DNA of 64,000 bases from Pseudomonas atagonensis (GTDB lineage: Bacteria > Pseudomonadota > Gammaproteobacteria > Pseudomonadales > Pseudomonadaceae). Location: NCBI RefSeq assembly GCF_011369485.1, contig NZ_VXCA01000004.1, forward strand, positions 208,815 through 272,814. Direction: 5' to 3'. The notes beneath the pieces were generated by a model that ran no database searches, was not told the origin of the DNA, and worked only from the letters and a program-made list of their open reading frames with translations. Each line of letters begins with the position of its first letter. Within the stretch, counting starts at the first letter, position 1. This document shows, piece by piece, positions 7,917-15,771 of the stretch. The translations under genes and the position numbers were made by a program.

Positions 7917-7969
7917 AATACATCGCGTGTTCTTAAAGTTTCGGCTGCCATTTTCGGCAGCTTTTTTTT
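7917..7969 (+). ncRNA. Predicted short Pho-induced RNA
   Basis: Transcription from the Pho-box promoter should begin near 7917 and meet an intrinsic terminator at 7944-7969. That leaves a product of about 50 nt with no reading frame of note. No plus-strand gene lies upstream in the window, so the terminator has no other obvious client. Read-through could reach the ParD-like gene and map, which would make the hairpin an attenuator rather than the end of an sRNA. This is inference from promoter and terminator signals alone. Confidence 0.45.
7944..7969 (+). terminator. Intrinsic terminator following the Pho-box promoter
   Basis: GCTGCC-attttc-GGCAGC is followed by eight T residues (7962-7969), a canonical rho-independent signal on the plus strand. 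It stands 92 bp before the ParD-like start. Confidence 0.85.
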
Positions 7970-8025
7970 GCCTGCGATTTGGCCGGCCGGGCAAAGTTTG
8001 CAATCGGCGTCCCTGCTTGGCTAAT

Positions 8026-8049
8026 ATACGATCCATATACACTTCGTAT
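8026..8049. promoter_or_regulatory. Possible autoregulatory operator of the ParD-like gene
   Basis: ATACGA and TCGTAT form a 6-bp inverted repeat around a 12-bp centre, and two ATATAC direct repeats 11 bp apart lie in the same stretch. It ends 12 bp before the ParD-like ATG. That is where ribbon-helix-helix antitoxin-type proteins usually bind their own promoter. No binding evidence can be seen directly. Confidence 0.35.
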
Positions 8050-8061
8050 CGGATTTGGCCC

Positions 8062-8289
8062 ATGGGCATCGTAAAGATTTCAGAAGACATGCACGAGAAT
8101 CTGCGCATTTCCAGCAATGCACTCAGCCGCTCGATCAACGCGCAGGCCGAGCACTGGATGCGCATCGGCATGCTCGCCGAGCTGCACCCCAACCTCGACC
8201 ACAGTGCCATTTGCCGCTTGCTGATCCGCGCCGAGCAGAACGGTGGGCTGGATCTGCAACAACTGACTCAGGAAGCAGTCACCGCATGA
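8062..8289 (+). CDS. ParD-like ribbon-helix-helix protein
   Basis: This 75-residue protein begins MGIVKISEDMHENLR and continues with SSNALSRSINAQAEHWMRIG, resembling the N-terminal ribbon-helix-helix of ParD-like antitoxins. The C-terminal part (AELHPNLDHSAICRLLIRAEQNGG) lacks an obvious toxin-neutralising tail. No ParE or RelE toxin is adjacent. Instead the next gene, overlapping by ATGA, is map. It is therefore more likely a stand-alone DNA-binding regulator of its own operon than half of a toxin-antitoxin pair. The ATG at 8062 is chosen because the RHH strand begins there. Confidence 0.75.
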   Translation: MGIVKISEDMHENLRISSNALSRSINAQAEHWMRIGMLAELHPNLDHSAICRLLIRAEQNGGLDLQQLTQEAVTA

Positions 8290-9077
8290 GAAACCAGATC
8301 AAGATCAACACCCCGGCCGACATCGCACAATCGCGCGCCGCCGGCAAACTCGCCGCCGAAGTGCTGGCGATGCTGGTGCCGCACGTCAAGGCTGGTGTGA
8401 CCACCGACGAGCTGGATCGGTTGTGCAACGACTACATCGTCAATGTGCAAAAAGCCGTGCCAGCCAACGTCGGTTATCACGGGTTTCCGAAAACGGTCTG
8501 TGCCTCGGTCAACGACGTGGTCTGCCACGGGATTCCGTCGGGCACGCCGTTGAAGGATGGCGACATCGTCAACCTCGACATCGCGGTGATCAAGGACGGC
8601 TGGTTCGGCGACACCAGCCGCATGTACGTGGTCGGTGAGGCCTCGGCTGAGGCGCAGCACCTGATCAAGACGACTTACGAGGCGATGTGTGCCGGCATTC
8701 GCGTGGTCAAACCGGGCGCCACGCTGGGCGATATCGGTCACGCGATTCAAACGCTGGCGGAGAAGGAAGGCTTCAGCGTGGTGCGCGAGTATTGCGGCCA
8801 CGGCATCGGCAAGGTCTATCACGATGAGCCGCAGATTCTGCATTATGGCTTTCCGAACCAGGGCATGAAGCTCAAGGCCGGGATGATTTTTACCGTGGAG
8901 CCGATGCTCAATGCCGGCAAGCGTCATGTGAAAAACATGCCGGACGGCTGGACCGTGCTGACCAAGGACGGCTCGCTGTCGGCGCAGTGGGAGCATATGG
9001 TCGCGGTGACTGAAACCGGCTTCGAAATCCTCACGGCGTGGCCGGATCAGATCGAAGGCTATTGTGCGATAGTTTGA
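8286..9077 (+). CDS. map: Type I methionine aminopeptidase
   Basis: This 263-residue pita-bread-fold peptidase removes initiator methionine from nascent proteins. All five metal ligands are visible in order: Asp in VNLDIAV, Asp in GDTSRM, His in CGHGIGK, Glu in TVEPM and Glu in QWEHM. The substrate histidine is in VGYHGFP. It lacks the N-terminal zinc-finger and SH3-binding extension of type Ib/Ic forms, so it is type Ia. The start overlaps the ParD-like stop (ATGA). Pseudomonads usually carry another map copy near rpsB. This one, coupled to a putative repressor, may be a conditionally expressed paralogue (inference). Confidence 0.95.
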   Translation: MRNQIKINTPADIAQSRAAGKLAAEVLAMLVPHVKAGVTTDELDRLCNDYIVNVQKAVPANVGYHGFPKTVCASVNDVVCHGIPSGTPLKDGDIVNLDIAVIKDGWFGDTSRMYVVGEASAEAQHLIKTTYEAMCAGIRVVKPGATLGDIGHAIQTLAEKEGFSVVREYCGHGIGKVYHDEPQILHYGFPNQGMKLKAGMIFTVEPMLNAGKRHVKNMPDGWTVLTKDGSLSAQWEHMVAVTETGFEILTAWPDQIEGYCAIV

Positions 9078-9094
9078 TACCGCGTCGTCTGTTT

Positions 9095-9272
9095 CCCTCA
9101 CCCTAGCCCTCTCCCGGAGGGAGAGGGGACTGATTGGGGGATGTTGGAGAGGTATGCCGACCTGAAACTGCTCAGTGATTCCATAATCGCCACTGATCTT
9201 TCAGGTCGATGTCAGACGCAAGACACCCTCGGTCGACTCCCTCTCCCTCCGGGAGAGGGCTGGGGTGAGGGG
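9095..9272. repeat. Paired inverted repeat, CCTCACCCTAGCCCTCTCCC family
   Basis: Left arm CCCTCACCCTAGCCCTCTCCC with its own small hairpin at 9095-9127. The inverted right arm (CTCTCCCTCCGGGAGAGGG, then CTGGGGTGAGG) ends at 9272. About 110 bp of unrelated sequence lies between. The same paired element recurs at 13460-13614 and 24513-24688. Here it separates convergent map and the importer ATPase gene. Confidence 0.85.
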
Positions 9273-9288
9273 AGCAGACGACTCGTTC

Positions 9289-10443
9289 TCAGTGAGAACC
9301 GGCCGCTTTGTTCAGGTCGCTGTCGGTCCACTCGGTGTAGACGCACGCATCGGCCGTCGCCCAACGCACTCGCACAGGGTCACCGGCCTTGAGCGGCATC
9401 CCCGCTGCCGACAATGCTTTCACCGTCATCGAAGTTCCGCCCGACGTCACCACGCTGCAGGTCTGGCTTTCGCCGAGGAACAGCACTTCTACCACCTTCG
9501 CAGCCACCTCGTTCCAACCGGCAGCCAGCGGTTCGCTGATGGCCTGCGTCACGCTCAACGCCAGCGCTTTTTCCGGCCGCACCATCAGCAACACATCCTG
9601 ATCGGTGTGTAACCCGGCGGTCAGCCGTATCGACAACGACTGCCCCTCGAAACTCGCCGCCGCATTGCCTTGAGCCTTGAGCTTGAGGAAGTTCGAGTTG
9701 CCGAGGAACGACGCCACAAACGCATTCGGCGGATTCTGGTAAAGGTCATATCCGCTGCCGAGGCCAACAATCTTGCCGTGACTGAAAATCGCGATGCGCT
9801 GGGACAGGCGCATGGCTTCTTCCTGGTCGTGGGTCACGTAGACGATGGTGATGCCGAGGCGGCGGTGCAACTGGCGCAGTTCATCCTGCAAGTCTTCACG
9901 CAGTTTCTTGTCCAGCGCACCGAGCGGTTCGTCCATCAACAGAATGCGTGGTTCGTACACCAACGCCCGAGCAATGGCCACACGTTGCTGCTGGCCGCCG
10001 GACAGTTGCGAAGGACGGCGATGAGCGAACTGCTCGAGTTGCACCAGTTTCAACATGGCATCGACACGCTTGTCACGCTCAGTCGCCGCGAGTTTGCGAA
10101 TCGCCAACGGAAACGCGATGTTGTCGCGCACCGACAGGTGCGGGAACAACGAGTAGCGCTGGAACACCATGCCGATATCGCGCTTGTGCGGCGGCACGTT
10201 GACCAGCGACTGGCCGTTGACCAGGATCTCGCCGCTGCTCGGCGTTTCAAAACCGGCGAGCATCGACAGTGTCGTACTCTTGCCCGAGCCGCTGGAGCCG
10301 AGAAAGGTCAGGAACTCGCCGTCCTTGATGTCCAGCGAGATGTTGTCGACGGCAGCAAAGTCGCCGTAGTGCTTGTTCAGGTTGCGCAGGCTGACCAGGG
10401 GTTTGTCGTTCTGCTGGGAGGCGTCTTTGATCACGGCACTCAT
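9289..10443 (-). CDS. ABC importer ATPase, PotA-like
   Basis: This 384-residue ATPase has an N-terminal nucleotide-binding domain with Walker A GSSGSGKST, signature LSGGQQQR, Walker B ILLMDEP and switch His in VTHDQEE. A C-terminal TOBE-type beta domain (about 270-384) follows. That layout is typical of the polyamine/iron/opine (CUT1-like) importer class. The ATG at 10443 gives the expected length. It is the last gene of a four-gene operon (binding protein, two permeases, ATPase). A site upstream of the operon is shared with the neighbouring catabolic operon, so the cargo is probably the substrate of that pathway rather than putrescine or spermidine themselves. Confidence 0.9.
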   Translation of the reverse strand: MSAVIKDASQQNDKPLVSLRNLNKHYGDFAAVDNISLDIKDGEFLTFLGSSGSGKSTTLSMLAGFETPSSGEILVNGQSLVNVPPHKRDIGMVFQRYSLFPHLSVRDNIAFPLAIRKLAATERDKRVDAMLKLVQLEQFAHRRPSQLSGGQQQRVAIARALVYEPRILLMDEPLGALDKKLREDLQDELRQLHRRLGITIVYVTHDQEEAMRLSQRIAIFSHGKIVGLGSGYDLYQNPPNAFVASFLGNSNFLKLKAQGNAAASFEGQSLSIRLTAGLHTDQDVLLMVRPEKALALSVTQAISEPLAAGWNEVAAKVVEVLFLGESQTCSVVTSGGTSMTVKALSAAGMPLKAGDPVRVRWATADACVYTEWTDSDLNKAAGSH

Positions 10444-10460
10444 GTCGTACTCCTGGGCGC

Positions 10461-11270
10461 TCAGGCGCTGATTTCGTTGCGCCGGCGCAGCGCGGCGGCG
10501 ATGACCATGACCAACACCGACAAGCCGATCAGCAGCGTCGAAGCGACGGCGATTACCGGGGTCAGGTCCTGGCGCAAGGTGGTCCACATTTTCACGGGAA
10601 GGGTTTGCAGGGTCGGGCTGGCCATCATCACGCTGAGCACCACTTCGTCCCACGAAACGAGGAAGGCGAAGAGGGCGCCGGCGACCATGCCCGGACGAAT
10701 CGCCGGGAACGTCACCTTGAACACCGCTTGCAGGCGCGAGGCACCGCAGATCACCGCCGCGTCTTCAATCGACTGGTCGAACAGCTTCAGCGAGTTGATG
10801 ATCGAGATGATGGTGAACGGCAGCGCGACGATTACATGGCTGACGACGAAGGCGAACATCGTCCCGGTGTAGCCGAGTTTGAGAAACAGCGCGTACACCG
10901 CCACGGCGATGATCACCAAAGGCACGATCATCGGCAGGGTGAACAGGCCGTAGAGCATTTCCCGGCCGGGAAACCGCCCGCGCACCAGCGCAAAGGCTGT
11001 CGGCAATCCGAGAGCGACGGCGCAGATCGTGGTCAGCACGGCAACCTTGAGGCTGGCCGCAGCCGCGTTCATCCAGTCGGGGTTGGAGAAGAACTGGCCG
11101 TACCATTTCAGCGTCCAGCCCGGTGGCGGAAACACCAGCCACTGCGAGGAGCCGAACGACAGCAACACGATGAAGACGATCGGCAACAGCAGAAACAGAC
11201 CGATCAGCCCGGTGGTGGCGTAGAGGCCGAAACGCATGCGCCGGCTCATGGCATTGGGAGTCAGGAGCAT
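10461..11270 (-). CDS. ABC importer permease, PotC-like
   Basis: This 269-residue membrane protein begins with a hydrophobic helix (LYATTGLIGLFLLLPIVFIVLLSF). It has the EAA-type coupling motif around EDAAVICGASRLQAVFKVTFPAIRPGM, near residues 165-195, where the ATPase docks. Six membrane helices are expected. It pairs with the second permease encoded just upstream, 6 bp apart, and the ATPase gene follows after 17 bp. Family knowledge places it in the inner membrane as half of the translocation channel for small cationic or amino-acid-like solutes. Confidence 0.9.
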   Translation of the reverse strand: MLLTPNAMSRRMRFGLYATTGLIGLFLLLPIVFIVLLSFGSSQWLVFPPPGWTLKWYGQFFSNPDWMNAAAASLKVAVLTTICAVALGLPTAFALVRGRFPGREMLYGLFTLPMIVPLVIIAVAVYALFLKLGYTGTMFAFVVSHVIVALPFTIISIINSLKLFDQSIEDAAVICGASRLQAVFKVTFPAIRPGMVAGALFAFLVSWDEVVLSVMMASPTLQTLPVKMWTTLRQDLTPVIAVASTLLIGLSVLVMVIAAALRRRNEISA

Positions 11271-11276
11271 GTCGGC

Positions 11277-12224
11277 TTACCTCGCGTTACTGGCGCCAAC
11301 CGGGGATTCCGGCTGAAGCTTCAGGTAGAAGTAGAACAGCACCAGCGTGATCGCGATCAGCAACGCGGCGCCGGCGCTGGCCAACCCCCAGTTGAGGAAC
11401 GATTGCACCTGCTGAATGATGAATTCAGGCAGCATCATGTTCTGTGCGCCGCCGAGCAGCGCCGGGGTCACGTAGTACCCGAGCGACATCACGAACACCA
11501 TCAACCCGCCGGACGCGAGCCCCGGCCGGCACAGCGGCAGGAACACCCGGAAGAAGTTGGTCCAGGGACTTGCGCCACAGATCGAACCGGCCTGCAGGAT
11601 CATTGGATCGATGGCCTGCATCGTCGCCTGCAGTGGCAGCACGATGAACGGGATCATGATGTAGCTCATGCCGATCACCACGCCGGTCAGGTTATGCACC
11701 ATTTCCAGCGGCTGATCGATGATGCCCAGCGCCATCAGCGCCTTGTTGATCACCCCCGACGCTTGCAGCAGCACCAGCCACGAATAGGTGCGGGCGAGCA
11801 GGCTGGTCCACATCGACAGCAGCACGATGTTGAGGATCCAGCGACCCCAGCCACGCGGCACCAGGGTGATCGCCCAGGCCAGCGGAAAGCCGAGCAGCAG
11901 GCTGAACAGCGTCACCAGCCCGGCCACCGAAAAGGTGTTGAGCAGCACTCGGGCATAGGCCGAGTTGGCGAACAGTTGTTCGTAGTTGCCAAGGCCCGGC
12001 ACCGGTTCCAGCACGCCGCGCAGTAACAGACCAATCAACGGCGCGAGAAAAAACAGGCCGATGAACAGCAGCGCCGGCGCGAGGTTGCCGGCACCACGCC
12101 AGCGTTGTCGGAGGGACGGGGCTTGCTGCATCGTAACCGCCTGGGTTCCGTGGGCCGAACCGGCAGCGCTTTGGGCGCTCCCGGTGGCAGTGGAGGGACG
12201 GGACGCGGTGGCCGCCATTTTCAT
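11277..12224 (-). CDS. ABC importer permease, PotB-like
   Basis: The ATG at 12224 overlaps the binding-protein stop (ATGA) and gives 315 residues. An in-frame ATG at 12245 exists but lies inside the upstream gene. A low-complexity Ala/Ser/Thr N-terminus of about 40 residues precedes the first helix (LAPALLFIGLFFLAPLIGLLL). The EAA-type loop is QAGSICGASPWTNFFRVFLPLCRPG, near residue 220. It is the partner permease of the operon. The unusually long hydrophilic N-terminus is the only oddity. Confidence 0.88.
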   Translation of the reverse strand: MKMAATASRPSTATGSAQSAAGSAHGTQAVTMQQAPSLRQRWRGAGNLAPALLFIGLFFLAPLIGLLLRGVLEPVPGLGNYEQLFANSAYARVLLNTFSVAGLVTLFSLLLGFPLAWAITLVPRGWGRWILNIVLLSMWTSLLARTYSWLVLLQASGVINKALMALGIIDQPLEMVHNLTGVVIGMSYIMIPFIVLPLQATMQAIDPMILQAGSICGASPWTNFFRVFLPLCRPGLASGGLMVFVMSLGYYVTPALLGGAQNMMLPEFIIQQVQSFLNWGLASAGAALLIAITLVLFYFYLKLQPESPVGASNAR

Positions 12225-13246
12225 TTGACCAGCCATTCGTTCCACCGTGTCGCGATGGCCTGGCCGTTTTTGGCCCAGTACGCGAAATCGAGAGTGATCT
12301 GATCCTTAGCGTAGGCAGTCGGCAGGTTCGGGGCCAGCGTCGAGTCCAGACGCTGCACACTGTCGACGTTGACCGGGGCGTAGGCGGTCAGGTTGGAGAA
12401 GTCGGCCTGGCCTTTGGCGCTGCTGGCGCTGGCCAGGAACTTCATCGCTGCGTCCTTGTTTTTCGAGCCTTTGGGGATGACCAGAATATCGGCCATGACC
12501 AGGTTTTGCTTCCAGCTCACGCCAACCGGCGCGCCGTCTTCTTGCAGGGCATGAATACGACCGTTCCAGAACTGGCCCATGCTCGCTTCACCGGACGCCA
12601 GCAGTTGCTGCGACTGTGCGCCGCCGCCCCACCAGACGATGTCTTTCTTGATGGTGTCGAGTTTCTTGAAGGCGCGGTCCAGATCCAGCGGGTAGAGCTT
12701 ATCGGCAGGCACGCCGTCGGCGAGCAGTGCCAGTTCGAGCACGCCCGGGCTTGGCCATTTGTACAGGGCGCGTTTGCCGGGGAAGGTCTTGGTGTCGAAC
12801 AGCGCGCTCCAGTCCTGCGGTTTGTTGGCGCCGAGCTTGCCCTCGTTGTAGCCGAGGACGAAGGAGAAAAAGAACGAGCCGACGCCGTAATCGCTGACGA
12901 AACGCGGGTCGATCTTGTCGCGCTGGATCTGTTTGAAATCGAGGGGTTCGAGCAGGCCTTCAGCGGCGGCACGCAGGGCGAAGTCGGCTTCGACATCGAC
13001 CACGTCCCATTGAACGTTGCCGCTTTCGACCATGGCTTTGAGTTTGCCGTAGTCGGTCGGGCCGTCCTGTACGACGGTGATGCCGCTGGCCTTGCTGAAC
13101 GGATCGGCCCAGGCCTGTTTCTGCGCATCCTGGGTGCTTCCGCCCCAGCTGACGAAGTTCACGCTTTCGGCAGCCATTGCAGCCTGGCCGGTGACGCTGA
13201 GCAGTCCCGCAAGAAAGATCGCGGTTGCAGCTTTATTCAACACCAT
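12221..13246 (-). CDS. Periplasmic solute-binding protein, PotD/type 1 family
   Basis: This 341-residue protein has a clear signal peptide (KAATAIFLAGLLSVTGQAAMA) and begins its mature part with ESVNFVSWGGSTQDAQKQAWADPF, the usual opening of PotD-like binding proteins. Further features are DYGKLKAMVESGNVQWDVVDVE near residue 70 and FPGKRALYKWPSPGVLELAL near 155. It selects the substrate for the downstream permeases and ATPase. It is first in the operon, and 106 bp upstream of its ATG lies a near-perfect copy of the operator found before the DUF1185 catabolic operon. Substrate is unknown; amino-acid-, betaine- or polyamine-like compounds are typical. Confidence 0.88.
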   Translation of the reverse strand: MVLNKAATAIFLAGLLSVTGQAAMAAESVNFVSWGGSTQDAQKQAWADPFSKASGITVVQDGPTDYGKLKAMVESGNVQWDVVDVEADFALRAAAEGLLEPLDFKQIQRDKIDPRFVSDYGVGSFFFSFVLGYNEGKLGANKPQDWSALFDTKTFPGKRALYKWPSPGVLELALLADGVPADKLYPLDLDRAFKKLDTIKKDIVWWGGGAQSQQLLASGEASMGQFWNGRIHALQEDGAPVGVSWKQNLVMADILVIPKGSKNKDAAMKFLASASSAKGQADFSNLTAYAPVNVDSVQRLDSTLAPNLPTAYAKDQITLDFAYWAKNGQAIATRWNEWLVK

Positions 13247-13351
13247 TTTTACGCCCTCATTGTTGTGTTTTTGAGCGGGCTTGCGTTGTTGCCCGCCTGA
13301 CGGGAGCAGTAGCTGGACGGTTTTTCAGGTCGCCCGGTCTATGGAATATCA

Positions 13352-13366
13352 TATTATGGTATTCCA
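13352..13366 (-). promoter_or_regulatory. GntR-type operator, copy 1 (importer promoter)
   Basis: On the minus strand this reads TGGAATACCATAATA. It differs by one base from the identical 15-mers at 14761 and 20594. It is also the right half of a wider inverted repeat, TGGAATA-N11-TATTCCA (13342-13366). It lies 106 bp before the binding-protein ATG. Confidence 0.65.
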
Positions 13367-13459
13367 AGCTTTGTGCAAGCACTTTGCCTTACCGGTTATC
13401 TGGCGAATCGGGTTTTTGAGGTGTTTGTTTTGAGAGATGTGGAAAATTTTAGATCCAGC

Positions 13460-13614
13460 CCCTCACCCCAGCCCTCTCCCAATGGGAGAGGGGAAAGGGA
13501 GCCGATCTCTATGCCGTTCAAAACCTGAGTTCGACTCGGGGTCTCAGGTCGATGTGTCGCTACTAAACAACGCGGTCGGCTCCCTCTCCCCCCGGGAGAG
13601 GGCTGGGGTGAGGG
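13460..13614. repeat. Paired inverted repeat, CCTCACCCTAGCCCTCTCCC family
   Basis: CCCCTCACCCCAGCCCTCTCCC at the left and its inverse (GGGAGAGGGCTGGGGTGAGGG) at the right flank about 85 bp. The right arm ends 6 bp before the stop codon of the convergently placed ribBA-like gene. The rest of 13247-13459 is the promoter region of the importer operon. Confidence 0.85.
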
Positions 13615-13619
13615 CAGCT

Positions 13620-14729
13620 TTAATCGGTGAAGGGAATGCTCTCCACCACTTCCAGGTCATAGCCGGTCAGGCCGGCGTATTTCAACGGCGGGCCGAGGTG
13701 GCGCAGTTTGCCAACGCCCAGGTTCTGCAGAATCTGCGCCCCGGTGCCGACCTCTGAATAAATCCGCGATTGCGAACGGCTGAACTGCCGTGGCGGTTGA
13801 GTCAGTTGCGGAATGCGCTCCAGCAACGCCTGTGACGACTCATGATTGGCCAGCACCACCACAACCCCATGCCCTTCGGTCGCGACCCGTTGCAGCGCCG
13901 CCCACAACGTCCAGTTTGTCGGCCCGCTGTACTCGGCGCCGACCAGATCGCGCAGCGGATCGATCACGTGCACGCGCACCAGCGTCGGCTCTTCACGGCG
14001 CAATTCGCCCATGACCATCGCCATGTGCACGCCACCCTCGATGCGATCTTCGAAAGTGATCAAACGGAAGGTGCCATGCACCGTCGGCAACTCGCGTTCG
14101 CCGATACGCTCGATGGTGTGTTCGGTGCTCAAACGATAGTGAATGAGGTCAGCAATGGTGCCGATCTTGATCCCGTGCTTGCGCGCGAAGACTTCCAGAT
14201 CAGGGCGCCGGGCCATGGTGCCGTCGTCGTTCATTACCTCGACGATCACCGAGGCGGGCGTGAAACCCGCCAGACGCGCAAGATCGCAACCAGCTTCGGT
14301 GTGACCGGCACGGGTCAGCACGCCCCCTTCCTTGGCGCGCAGCGGGAAGATATGTCCGGGCTGCACCAAATCTTCGGCGCGTGCGTTTGGCGCTACCGCT
14401 GCGGCAACGGTGCGGGCGCGGTCAGCAGCGGAAATGCCGGTGGTCACGCCAACGGCGGCTTCAATCGATACCGTGAACGCAGTGCTGAACACGCTGCCAT
14501 TGCTTGGCACCATCTGCTCCAACCCCAGGCGCTGGCAATGATCGTCCGTCAGCGTCAGGCAGATCAGCCCCCGGGCCTCACGAGCCATGAAGCTGATCGC
14601 CTCGGGCGTGCAACGGTCGGCGGCCAGCAGCAGGTCGCCTTCGTTTTCGCGGTCCTCGTCATCGACCAGCAGAACCATTTTGCCGAGGCGATAATCTTCG
14701 ATGATTTCTTCGATGCTGTTGAAGGCCAT
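13620..14729 (-). CDS. RibBA-like 3,4-dihydroxy-2-butanone-4-phosphate synthase with degenerate GTP cyclohydrolase II domain
   Basis: Residues 1-200 are a complete RibB domain: [10 protein letters not shown] (acidic metal/substrate loop, about 23-32), [12 protein letters not shown], and the catalytic RAGHTEAG near 140. RibB converts ribulose 5-phosphate to the four-carbon precursor of riboflavin. The remaining 165 residues align with RibA but lack the zinc-binding cysteine cluster and the usual arginine-rich active-site motif, so cyclohydrolase activity is doubtful. That is common for this fusion in pseudomonads. Housekeeping rib genes are normally elsewhere. This copy, under the same operator as a flavin-reductase operon, probably boosts FMN supply during catabolism (inference). 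Confidence 0.88.
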   Translation of the reverse strand: MAFNSIEEIIEDYRLGKMVLLVDDEDRENEGDLLLAADRCTPEAISFMAREARGLICLTLTDDHCQRLGLEQMVPSNGSVFSTAFTVSIEAAVGVTTGISAADRARTVAAAVAPNARAEDLVQPGHIFPLRAKEGGVLTRAGHTEAGCDLARLAGFTPASVIVEVMNDDGTMARRPDLEVFARKHGIKIGTIADLIHYRLSTEHTIERIGERELPTVHGTFRLITFEDRIEGGVHMAMVMGELRREEPTLVRVHVIDPLRDLVGAEYSGPTNWTLWAALQRVATEGHGVVVVLANHESSQALLERIPQLTQPPRQFSRSQSRIYSEVGTGAQILQNLGVGKLRHLGPPLKYAGLTGYDLEVVESIPFTD

Positions 14730-14760
14730 GCTGGACTCTCAGGGTTTGTTGGAAATATAT

Positions 14761-14775
14761 TGGTATACCATAATA
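14761..14775. promoter_or_regulatory. GntR-type operator, copy 2 (ribBA-like / DUF1330 divergent promoters)
   Basis: TGGTATACCATAATA contains the perfect 10-bp palindrome TGGTATACCA and, with the preceding TAT, reads ATTGGTATACCA, close to the known UxuR/ExuR-type FCD operator. It sits 32 bp upstream of the ribBA-like ATG and 22 bp upstream of the DUF1330 ATG, so one bound dimer could control both directions. Confidence 0.7.
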
Positions 14776-14797
14776 CAATTTAAACAAAGAGGTCACT

Positions 14798-15097
14798 ATG
14801 AAGGCTTACTGGATTGCCCACGTAGACATCACCGATGCCGACCACTACAGCCAATACACCCAGCGTGCGCCGGCGGCATTCGCCGCGTTCGGTGCAAAGT
14901 TCTTGGCGAGAGGCGGGCGCAGCGAGGCGATGGAAGGGCGCGAGACACCGCAACGCAGCGTGGTGATCGAGTTTGAAAGCTACGAAAACGCCGTGGCGTG
15001 CTACCACTCGGCGGCGTATCAGGAAGCGAAACGTTATCGCGAAGAATGGGCGCGGGCTGAAATCATCATCGTCGAAGGCATCGCCCCGATTTCATAA
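14798..15097 (+). CDS. DUF1330 family protein
   Basis: This 99-residue dimeric ferredoxin-like (ABM-fold) protein begins MKAYWIAHVDITDADHYSQY. It carries the DUF1330 signatures FLARGGRSEAMEG and RSVVIEFESYENAVACYHSAAYQEAKRYRE. The biochemical role of the family is unknown; members often lie in catabolic gene clusters. It is divergent from the ribBA-like gene and shares the operator at 14761. A REPIN follows, so it is probably a single-gene transcript. Confidence 0.88.
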   Translation: MKAYWIAHVDITDADHYSQYTQRAPAAFAAFGAKFLARGGRSEAMEGRETPQRSVVIEFESYENAVACYHSAAYQEAKRYREEWARAEIIIVEGIAPIS

Positions 15098-15111
15098 GCA
15101 CCGCCTGACTC

Positions 15112-15202
15112 CTGTGGGAGAGGGCTTGCTCCCGAAAGCGGTGGGTCAGGTAAATCAATGTCGACTGACACACCTCATTCGGGAGCAAGCCCCCTCCCAC
15201 AA
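15112..15202. repeat. REPIN (inverted REP pair)
   Basis: TGTGGGAGAGGGCTTGCTCC and its inverse (GGGAGCAAGCCCCCTCCCACA) flank about 45 bp. It lies between the convergent DUF1330 and Nudix genes. Confidence 0.9.
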
Positions 15203-15206
15203 GACA

Positions 15207-15770
15207 TCAGCGCATGAAGTGGATCTTGCCGCTGTCGTCATTGCCCATGTAGATCCCGTAAACCCCAGCCTGGCGTTCCTCGATGTAGCGTTCGAGGATT
15301 TGCCGGATCGCCGGGTAATAGATCTGCTCCCACGGGATGTCTTCAGGGGCGAAGAATTTGTAGTCCAGCGTTTCCGGCCCGTACTGCCCGGTGATCTCCA
15401 GCGCGAGGGCGCGGAAGATGATGTAGACCTCGCTGATCTTCGGCACGCTGAAGATCGAATACGGCGAGACGATTTCCGCGCGCACGCCGCTTTCTTCCCA
15501 GACTTCGCGCAGCGCCGCCTGCTCGGTGGTCTCGCCGCTTTCCATGAAGCCTGCGGGCAGGGTCCAGGTGCCGGGGCGGGGAGGGATTGCCCGTTGGCAC
15601 AAGAGGTATTTGCCATCCTGCTCGATGATGCAGCCGGCGATGATCTTCGGATTAACGTAATGGATGTAGCCGCAGCCGCGGCACATCAGGCGCTCGTGCG
15701 TATCGCCCGGCGGCACCTGCTGACCGAGGTCAGGGCCACCGCATTTCGGGCAATAGCTCGGGCTGAACAT
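15207..15770 (-). CDS. Nudix hydrolase with N-terminal zinc ribbon
   Basis: This 187-residue protein has an N-terminal zinc ribbon (CPKCGG at 8-13 and CRGCGY near 30-35). The Nudix box begins at GFMESGETTEQAALREVWEESGV, with the catalytic REVWEE near residue 90. It resembles NADH-pyrophosphatase-like Nudix proteins but is shorter than NudC. Members cleave nucleoside-diphosphate-linked compounds such as NADH, FAD or ADP-ribose. Its position directly downstream of the GntR gene (1-bp gap) suggests cotranscription with the regulator. A link to flavin or NAD turnover in the pathway is possible but not shown. Confidence 0.88.
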   Translation of the reverse strand: MFSPSYCPKCGGPDLGQQVPPGDTHERLMCRGCGYIHYVNPKIIAGCIIEQDGKYLLCQRAIPPRPGTWTLPAGFMESGETTEQAALREVWEESGVRAEIVSPYSIFSVPKISEVYIIFRALALEITGQYGPETLDYKFFAPEDIPWEQIYYPAIRQILERYIEERQAGVYGIYMGNDDSGKIHFMR

Positions 15771-15771
15771 A

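Noticed and set aside
8062..8289. A type II toxin-antitoxin pair
   Set aside because: The ParD-like gene is followed by map, and neither strand nearby encodes a ParE, RelE or other toxin-like protein.
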